Translations under genes and position numbers: made by a program
Notes under the pieces: model-generated
What the model saw: only the letters and a program-made list of their open reading frames with translations
Databases searched by the model: none
What the model was told of the DNA's origin: nothing
Shown: positions 56,755 through 64,000 of the stretch, piece by piece
How positions within the stretch are numbered: the first letter of the stretch is position 1
How the letters are laid out: every line of letters begins with the position of its first letter
NCBI RefSeq assembly: GCF_020520425.1
Contig: NC_079491.1
Span: forward strand, 39,174,027 to 39,238,026
Direction: 5' to 3'
DNA length: 64,000 nt
Origin: Spinacia oleracea
Lineage: Eukaryota; Streptophyta; Magnoliopsida; Caryophyllales; Amaranthaceae

Positions 56755-59047
56755 ATGAATGAGATTCAACAAGAAGAAGACAAATATGAGCCTAACCATG
56801 ACCAACTACAATTTGAAAATGAAGAGCGCGTTGAACGTCAAGGAGGAGAAAATGAGACGCCTAACAAATGCAGAAGTCCTATGAGTGTAATTAAGGAGTG
56901 GGTTCCTGTATGTGAAGATGATTTGAAACCAAAAGAAGGGATGGAGTTTGACAACCTGGAGGAATGTGAGAAATTCTACAAAAAATATGCTCATCAGGTC
57001 GGTTTTAGTGTACGTAAATCATCTAGCAAAAAGGATAAAAAAACTGGGTTATTGAAGTATAAAACGTGTGTATGTGCAAAAGAGGGATTTAGAGAAGCTA
57101 AATACGCAGGTAAGCAAAAAGTAAGAAATGTGAAATTGAGTAGGGAAGGGTGTGAGGCTCTGGTTGGTTTTAAAAGGACGCCAGAAGGTAAATATGTAGT
57201 ATACAAATTTCACGAAGGTCATACCCATTTACTTGCAACTCCTAGAAAGTGCCACATGCTAAAATCAAACAGGGGAATTACTAATGTCCATAGATGCTTG
57301 TATAAGGCATTTGCTCGTGCCAATGTTGGTGCAAGTAGAGCGCATCGTTACATAAAGGAACAAGTGGGTGGGTATCAAAATGTTGGATGTAGTAAGCAAG
57401 ATTTGAAAAACTTCCAAAGAGATTTGAGCCTTCATATTAAAGATTATGATGTTGACATGTTTATTGAGAACTTCAAGAGAAAACAAAAAATTGATCCTTC
57501 ATTCTATTTTGCATATGAGATAAACAAGGCCACGCGCCAATTGAGACATGTGTTTTGGGCAGATGGCATTTCTAGAAAAAATTATGCATTATATGGAGAT
57601 GTTTTGTCATTTGATACTACTTATGACACTAACAGATATAAGATGATCTTTGCTTCATTTACTGGTCTTGATAATCACAGACTTTATATTACATTTGGAG
57701 CAGCATTTTTGGGGATGAGAAAGCTGAATTTTTTTCGTGGTTATTTGAAAAGTTCTTAGATGCAATGGAGGGTCATAAACCTGTTTGCATCATTACTGAT
57801 CAAGATCCTGCAATGAAAGTAGCCATCAAAAATATTTTTGACACGTCTACTCATAGGTTTTGCATATGGCATATAATGAGAAAACTTTCAGAAAAGGTGG
57901 GAAGCACTTTGAGTAGTAATGAAGATTTTATGAACCAATTTAAGTCTTGTGTGTATAATTCAGAGACAAAGGAGGAATTTGAATCATCTTGGAAATCAGT
58001 TATCAATGAATTTGAGTTACAAAATAATGACTGGCTTTCTCAGATGTTTTCAATTAGGAACTTGTGGATACCAGCTTATTTCAGAGATGTTTTCTTAGGA
58101 GCTGTATTACGGACGACGTCGAGGTCTGAAAGTGAAAATAGTTTTTTTTTTGTAGTTTCACAAATCCGCATTTGAGTCTAGTGGAGTTCTGGATGCGGTT
58201 TGAGAGTGCTGTAGAATCACAGAGACATTCTCAATCAATGTCTGACAATGATAACTTTTCTTTAATTCCTGAACTAAAAACAAATAGGGATTTGGAGAGA
58301 CATGCAAGTCAAGTCTATACTTTCACTAACTTTTACAAGTTTCAAGAGCAGTTGTGGCTTGCTTGTATGGATTGTGAAGTTGAGGACAAGAAAGAGACAG
58401 AAGAGGGACTAGTTATAACAATATCTAATCATGCTAGAAAAAATGGGAAGATGCGTGAGGTTGTATATAACTCTCTTAGTCACGTGGCACGCTGTTCGTG
58501 CAAAATGTTTCAATGTGAAGGCATTCCATGCCGACATATATTATGCATTCTGAAGGGAAAAGGTTTGTCTGAAGTTCCAGGTTACTATATCTTGAACAGA
58601 TGGACCAAGATGGCAGCAAGCAAGTCAATTTTTAACGTGTCTAGTAACCTTTTGGAAGGTTGTTCCAAAAGAGATAATGAGGATAAGCTCATTTCTAATA
58701 ATTGGTTGGAATTCATGAACTGCATGAATTTGGCAGGAAGAGACCCTGAAAAACTAACTCTTATCTCAAATGAATTACAAAATGTATCAAAACAATTAAA
58801 AGAGTTCGAGAGTAATCCCACTGAGAGCAAGACACAAGAGTTGGAATCTTTTATCGGATCAAGTGCACCGAAAGAAGTTGAGATTCTTCCACCAAAACAA
58901 TCGAATACCAAAGGATCTGGTAAACGTATGAAGGGGGGAAAAGAGAAGGCAATGGAACAGCAAGAAAAGAAACAGAGACATTGTAAAAGTTGTGGTCATT
59001 TGGCATACCATGATAGCCGAAATTGCCCTGCAAAGCTCTCTATTTAA
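56755..59047 (+). pseudogene. FAR1-related MULE transposase with two frameshifts
   Basis: About 764 codons in one exon-like stretch. FAR1 DNA-binding domain at residues 70-160 (CEKFYKKYAHQVGFSVRKS, CVCAKEGF, GHTHLL); MULE domain with Asp287 (LSFDTTY) and, after the first frameshift, ITDQDPAM and TTSRSESEN; SWIM finger (CSCKMFQCEGIPCRH); C-terminal knuckle (CKSCGHLAYHDSRNC). It is a paralogue of the gene in element A. Single-base losses interrupt it in the G run near 57711 and in the T run at 58142-58151; both are homopolymers, so sequencing error is possible. The intron found in A between TKR and YNMIF is absent here (TNRYKMIF is continuous). The ATG at 56755 follows a TTTTGAAG acceptor-like site. 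Confidence 0.82.
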
Positions 59048-59157
59048 CCAGGTACCCTTCTTTCTGTTTAATATGTAATTTAAATTTAGTTTTTGTTTTG
59101 TCTTACTAATTCCTTTGTTTTCCTAGGGTGCTCTGTTGTTGTATGTTGTCTGTGGTT

Positions 59158-59300
59158 ACTACTTTGGCTCTAGCTGCTGCTGGTGGTGGTGGTGGTGATG
59201 GTGTTGTTGCTGCTTTTGATGTGGTTTTGCTGCTGCTGGTGGTGGTGGTATTGCAGATGTTGATGTGGTGGTGATGGAGATGGTGCTGCTTTTGATGTGG
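59158..59300 (+). repeat. Trinucleotide-rich low-complexity stretch
   Basis: GCTGCTGGTGGTGGTGGTGG-type repeats in the probable 3' untranslated region of the element C transposase. Confidence 0.7.
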
Positions 59301-59801
59301 TGTTGATGCAACCGTTTATTTTTTACCATCTGCTGTTGTTTTTTTTCATTGGATAATAGGGCGAATTTTGTGCTAGTTCTCGTTGCTTGACTACTTGTTA
59401 CAGCAATAAGCTGAAGTATGTATTATGCATCATCGTTTTAGGGTCACGGTTTGGTATCAAACTCAATTGTGTCTTGTGAGCAGTTGATGTACTTAAAAAA
59501 GTCTGAATATGGCTTATGCAGAAGAGTGTCTTAAGGCAATATTCTCCTTGTTGCACGGTCAGATAATGTGACTATTGGATCAAACTAAAAATCATTAATA
59601 ATGATGTTAATATGGGTATACTGCTTCAGATCAATTCAGGGGATACTAATTTCTAGATCAATCATACCAATCATGATTCATGAGGAGACAACACTGGCAC
59701 AAGCAATTAGTATCTGGCCTGCATACTAAAATCAATAAGGTAATATCATCTTAGGAATGGTCCTTGAAATGGCATACTCGCATACTATAAGTTTTAAAGA
59801 C

Positions 59802-59877
59802 AACCTATGTAGGAATCGAACCCACGTCCCCTATGCATATCATATGCATAGTGCTCTACCATTTGAGCTAATAGGTT
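59802..59877 (-). tRNA. tRNA-like sequence, probably non-functional
   Basis: 76 nt on the minus strand fold as a cloverleaf. The acceptor stem AACCTAT/ATAGGTT pairs fully over 7 bp, the D arm is GCTC-AAATGGTA-GAGC, and the T arm is GTGGG-TTCGATT-CCTAC with a canonical TTCGA loop. Box A and box B are therefore good. The anticodon arm is abnormal: a 21-nt near-perfect palindrome centred on one G (CTATGCATAT-G-ATATGCATAG), with a stem too long and no U at position 33 for the only 7-nt loop. No amino-acid identity can be given. It lies inside MULE element C, downstream of the transposase. Confidence 0.5.
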
Positions 59878-60267
59878 TTAGCACAACTCCAACTACAGAT
59901 TATTGAAAGCAAGCAAGAACAAGACTTCAGTTTTCACCCATCACATATTTCAGAATATCAGAATGCAGAGCAGTTAGGATTTTCAGAAAATATTCTTGAT
60001 CTCCATAGTCTACACAGTCCACACAATATCGTGAGAATGGGATTTAATTTAAAGAGAAACAACCGACTATTATCCTAACTTGCAGTATCAGTTAACCACT
60101 ACAAACAGCTTAGTACCAGTTACTGCAAACAGCTTAGTACCAGTTATCCATTGCGAACATAAATATATGATTCTTCAATTGTATAATGCAGTTTTACAAC
60201 TAGCTAGAGTAAATGTTAGTCATGTTAAATCCAGCATTAAGAGGGGTTCTCATGAGAACCGGCCCTT

Positions 60268-61518
60268 ATATACTATAGGACATATTATTAAAAGCAAGCA
60301 AGAACAAGACTATAGTGTTCGCCCATCACAAATTATTAGTTTTCAACTCAACTCTTGTATCTTACTAATTTCCAATACCAGACTCCCAAAATCAGACATG
60401 TTGATCATTAAAACTAGACATGATAAGAGTTTGCTAAAGCAACCTGTATAAACAAGAGTTTTCTTTCAGCAGGTACAACACCAAATCAACAATGCAAACA
60501 CTAAGTATGTTAATTATCATTACCTTACCCAAATAGGACAATTCATATAGTTTGACTTCAAACATTAAATTACTTTATGTAAATAATCATTCATCCTTTC
60601 CAAATTCCAATCAACATTTTCGCAGTACATGATGGAAAAAATATAATTTCTTTTTGAGGGGTAGGACTCCGTAGGAGGCCCGGAGGGGTACAGAGTACTG
60701 AAGTGAAATATTGAAAGGAAAAAGCAACAGCAAAGGTAATTGAAAACCTGGTTTGCTTGGCTTCAGATGAAAGGGGATGGAAACTTGTATTCTCTATCCA
60801 ATTTGAAAGGGGATGGTGCAGAATCCCCCCAACTCTTGTATATTACTAAGTTCCAATACCTGATGTAAAAAATAATATAATTTTGCACCAGCATTAGTTT
60901 TACAAGCAGTATTATTGGGAAAAAATAACTACACTTTCATTTTTTTCGACTTAATAAATCACAATTTCTAAAATAGCTCAATCTTAAATTAAACAATAAA
61001 GAACCTATTGAATGAGAGAAACTCAGTAAACTTGAGACTTTTAGTACTCCGTAATCAATTATGGAATAAAATCCCAAAACCTAGAATTTGAAAGAAAAAA
61101 TTATAAAAATTGAAGTAGAGAATCATACTTATTTCATGAATCACAAGGCTGGATTGATTCGTGGATAGTAGGAGAAGAAATTCATCATCAATTCATCATC
61201 ACCCATTCATCATCACCCATTCATCATCAATTCATCATCACCAATTCATCATCAATTCATCTTAGTTAACTAAACAAAAGGAGGAAAGGAGAAGCAATTC
61301 ATCATCACCAATTTCTTTGTTATCATCGTTAGGAGGAGTCTCGCGGAAACAAAAAACTTAATTGGCTTAATTATCATCTACATTTTTCCGTTGTTGAGGT
61401 GGGAAGGGATTCAAGGGAAAGAGGAGGGTAATGAATCGAGAGGAGAGAGAACGAGTTATGTTTTAGAGTTATATTTTTATAAATATTACAGTAATGAGTT
61501 TTAATTATATATATATAT
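60268..61518. other. Spacer between elements C and D
   Basis: No gene. Internal repeats: CAACTCTTGTAT-TTACTAA phrases at about 60350 and 60831, and AATTCATCATCACCCATTCA units at 61180-61310. A short (TA)n at 61507-61518 precedes element D. Confidence 0.4.
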
Positions 61519-62453
61519 AGGGTGAGGTTCCTGTGAGAACTGTCTTAGGGTGAGAACTACTCTTACGGTGAGAACCTCTGTGCATATTATTCGAACTATA
61601 TATGCGTAGTTTTCGAACTATGTGTGCATATTTTTTAAGATAAATTTTCGTAAAAAAAATATGTGAATATAAATTTTAATTTCCTGGAACACTTAAAAAA
61701 GTTACGCACATTATATTTGAGACAAATAATATTCAAATATAGTTCAAAAAATATGCATATTTAGTTCTAAAAATATGCATATATAGTTCAAAACATATGC
61801 ATATTCAGTTTAAATTCTGAATCCAATCAGCATTATGATCAACAACCGAGCCTCAAGCTTCAAACAAAGTTCTCTACTGTAAACAATTTGCATTTACCGA
61901 TCACTAAAGTAGCACATGAACCCCTCAAAAAAAACAACATAAACTAAACTAACTGATCACTAATATGCACATAAAAACCCATCATCTTCTTTATCTCTCT
62001 TCCCTTTGTTATCTCTCATAACGAATTTGTAGTTGCCTAAATTGATTCAACTCCCAGTATTGATTTAATTATTATATTAGTCGCTAATCGATGCCGGCCA
62101 AGAAACTAAGAATCGCATACCCCGGGCAATTATGAGGTTTGATTGCTTGGAGAATTGATTAGCAGGTAATTACGAGTTTTAATTGTTTGGTGTTCTGATT
62201 GCAAACATACCCCAAGCAATCACATGTGATTTTTGGATTCGGTGAGCTCAAGATTTTCAGGAAATACGATCGAGACTGCAACCTCGATTCAGAGGGTCGG
62301 ACAAAGAGGATAAAAATAAATTTTTTTAATTCTATAAACACTCGTGAGGTGGATAAAAATATTAACGATCTAAGATATAAATAATGAACGGTCAAAATTA
62401 TAGTTCTCACCACAAGAGAGGTTCTCACCTTAAGATGGTTCTCATGTGAACCT
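61519..62453. mobile_element. Element D: 935-bp non-autonomous MULE
   Basis: Same family as element B: left AGGGTGAGGTTCCTGTGAGA, right (reverse-complemented) AGGTTCACATGAGAACCATC. Tandem TGAGAAC units occur in both ends, and AATATGCATAT-GTTCA repeats at 61735-61810. (TA)n lies on the left and, after a short AAATCTAAATC, on the right. No coding capacity. Confidence 0.8.
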
Positions 62454-62462
62454 AAATCTAAA

Positions 62463-62464
<2 letters not shown>

Positions 62465-62493
<29 letters not shown>
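62465..62493. repeat. (TA)n microsatellite, short
   Basis: About 14 TA units between the right end of element D and the left end of element E. Confidence 0.95.
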
Positions 62494-62497
<4 letters not shown>

Positions 62498-63487
62498 GAG
62501 GGCTCATATGAGAACACCTCCTTTATGTGAGAACACATCCTATGTGAGAATAGATCTTAACCCTTGAATCATCTCTAATCTAACAGCCTGAAATGAAGGA
62601 TTATTAATGGCAATTTGGTAAATTCTTTTAAGTATAATCAGCCCATAAAATTCAGTTTTCACGTAATTAGTTTCTCTCTCTAATCTCTGCTTTCTCTCTC
62701 TGTTTTCTCGCCTTTCTCTTTGATGTTGCTGCCGCCATTAGAGCACCTTAATCAAGGTCCAATTCGTCTCCAAATTCGCTTCAGAATTCAATTCAATTCT
62801 CGAATACATTCATCTACTTGATTATTTCAAGGTATTTTTTTATCAATTTTCGCAATTTTGATTTGTGTATTTTGCTTGATAATTTTCCAATTTCTGACCT
62901 AGTTTTGATTATCGATTCCAATTCTATTAGTATTGAATTGAAATTATTAATTGTTGATTATCGAATTGTTTATTTGCTGAATTTCGTGAGCTTCTTTTAT
63001 AATTTGAATTGCCGAATTGCACTCATATTTGGTGAGTTGTTTTTGTTTTGTTTTTTATTTTCTGATTTGTTTTTTATTTTGATTTTTGATTTGTATTTGT
63101 TATATATTTTAGATTTTTGATTATCTATTTGTTCCTTTGAATTTTGTTTTTAATTTATGTGTTCAAATTTGTATTCAATCATGTATGTGTTTCATGTTTT
63201 TGATTTACAGATCAGTATTCTTTCGAGCAATGGCATCAGAATTTCATCATAGTTCGTCCTCATCATTGACGGAATCAAGTGAGTTTTCTTATTATTGTGT
63301 CTAATTTGTTAACGTTCTGAATAATCGCTATAAATGTTCTGAATTTGTAACCCAATGTTCTATGTACATATTATACACGTTCTGAATTGTTTTTAAATTC
63401 GTTTTTTGATCATGTTGTGAATAATGATCACCTCTAATGAACTCCAAGTTGTAAATTATTTTTGATGATGTGAATGATTGCATTATA
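62494..63487 (+). mobile_element. Element E: left end of a second element A copy
   Basis: AGAGGAGGGCTCATATGAGA begins directly after (TA)n and stays closely similar to 39108-40110 (leader, leader intron, exon 1, start of intron 2 with TGTTCTRA motifs). It is broken at 63487 by an LTR retrotransposon; the rest lies outside the window. Confidence 0.85.
63230..63278 (+). CDS. Exon 1 of the transposase in element E (partial)
   Basis: 49 bp from ATG to a GTGAGT donor, identical to exon 1 of the gene at 39853 (MASEFHHSSSSSLTES). The gene is interrupted in its second intron by the insertion at 63488, so whether it is functional cannot be told. Confidence 0.75.
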
Positions 63488-64000
63488 TGTAACACCCCGA
63501 CAATTCTCTCTTTTCTAAAATAACCTTTTAATATAAAATATAGAGAATTATCAAGGCATTATCGCCCGTGTGAAAACGTAACGGCTTATTCAGAATTTTG
63601 CAGCGGAAAACATAAAACTAATTTGAGGTTTATAAGTAATTGATTACAGGTTTAATCCCAAAAACCAATAAACGAAAATAAGGAAATACGAATAGTACGA
63701 CAAGTTTCAAATCCAAGTTAACAAATTGAATCACTTAACTAAACAAATAGAACTACAAGCTCTCTAATCCCGATCCCAATGATGCATCATCTTCAAACCT
63801 GTAGATGGGCAACGCTTATTGATCCTTAGAGACTGCTCACCAAAGATGGGTCATCACAGGATCAATAAGGCATAGCCATGATCAACACACACAAACAAAG
63901 CACGTAATCAGCAAGGCTGAGTACTACATACTAAAACAACAACAATCCTAGCATGATACTATCAAACCAACAACCCTAACATGATACTACTAAGTATAAG
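63488..64000. mobile_element. LTR start, same family as 34969-37896
   Basis: TGTAACACCCCGACAATTC and the following 500 bp match the left part of the solo LTR at 34969 with moderate divergence. It runs off the window, so solo or full-length status and the target duplication cannot be judged. Confidence 0.8.

Larger units (their letters stand above)
56103..60267. mobile_element. Element C: 4.2-kb FAR1-type MULE
   Basis: The left end, after (TA)n, reads GGGGCCGGTTCTCATGAGAA. The right end, reverse-complemented, reads AGGGCCGGTTCTCATGAGAA, giving about 30 bp of near-perfect inverted repeat containing the palindrome GGTTCTCATGAGAACC. A FAR1/MULE transposase gene lies inside; no Ulp1 gene. The 160-bp MITE at 6765 is an internally deleted relative. 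A 45-bp phrase inside the right end (59903-59950) recurs just outside it (60292-60340), so the exact right limit deserves care. Confidence 0.72.

Overview
This is plant nuclear DNA made almost entirely of transposable elements and their remains; I found no convincing ordinary host gene. It is AT-rich, has long (TA)n tracts, spliced genes with GT-AG introns, Stowaway-type MITEs, a tRNA-derived SINE, Ty1/copia and Ty3/gypsy sequences, an L1-type LINE and FAR1-type Mutator-like elements (MULEs). That mix fits a eudicot, and I lean to Caryophyllales/Amaranthaceae, but the species is inference.

Region by region. 1-11,400: AT-rich repeats with Helitron-like termini, MITEs (one nested in another), a segmental duplication (5141-5972 and 9658-10785) whose second copy carries a SINE absent from the first, and a 255-bp tandem repeat. 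11,418-13,503: solo LTR with a 5-bp target duplication. 13,864-16,750: tandem repeats and a broken reverse-transcriptase-associated gene. 16,800-19,430: a cluster of MITEs. 19,930-21,650: an array of hairpin repeats split by a second solo LTR. 21,940-24,500: GATCC-rich repeat blocks, a decayed Ulp1-protease gene and a decayed copia element. 24,750-29,468: a 5'-truncated LINE whose ORF2 is intact. 30,425-37,985: a gag-protease gypsy element on the minus strand, with no pol found, a 101-bp tandem array downstream, and a third solo LTR nested in its 5' LTR.

38,900-63,490 is the most interesting part: a nest of related MULEs, nearly all abutting (TA)n tracts. Element A (39,108-54,940, 15.8 kb) has the layout of MuDR: a three-exon FAR1/MULE transposase runs inward from the left end, and a many-exon Ulp1-like (C48) protease gene runs inward from the right. 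Element C (56,103-60,267) carries a second transposase with two single-base frameshifts. B, D and a 160-bp MITE at 6765 are short non-autonomous relatives. E (62,494-63,487) is a second left end of A, cut by an LTR retrotransposon.

Introns and spacers of element A are filled with a dispersed motif, TGTTCTRA, repeated about every 20 bp and nearly absent from exons. It points the same way along the element whichever strand is transcribed. It resembles the GTTCTCA/TGAGAAC repeats in the terminal inverted repeats of the same family. One intron made of this array sits at a codon that is uninterrupted in element C. I consider this motif array the best candidate for an undescribed system: internal transposase-binding arrays, or intron-generating repeats.
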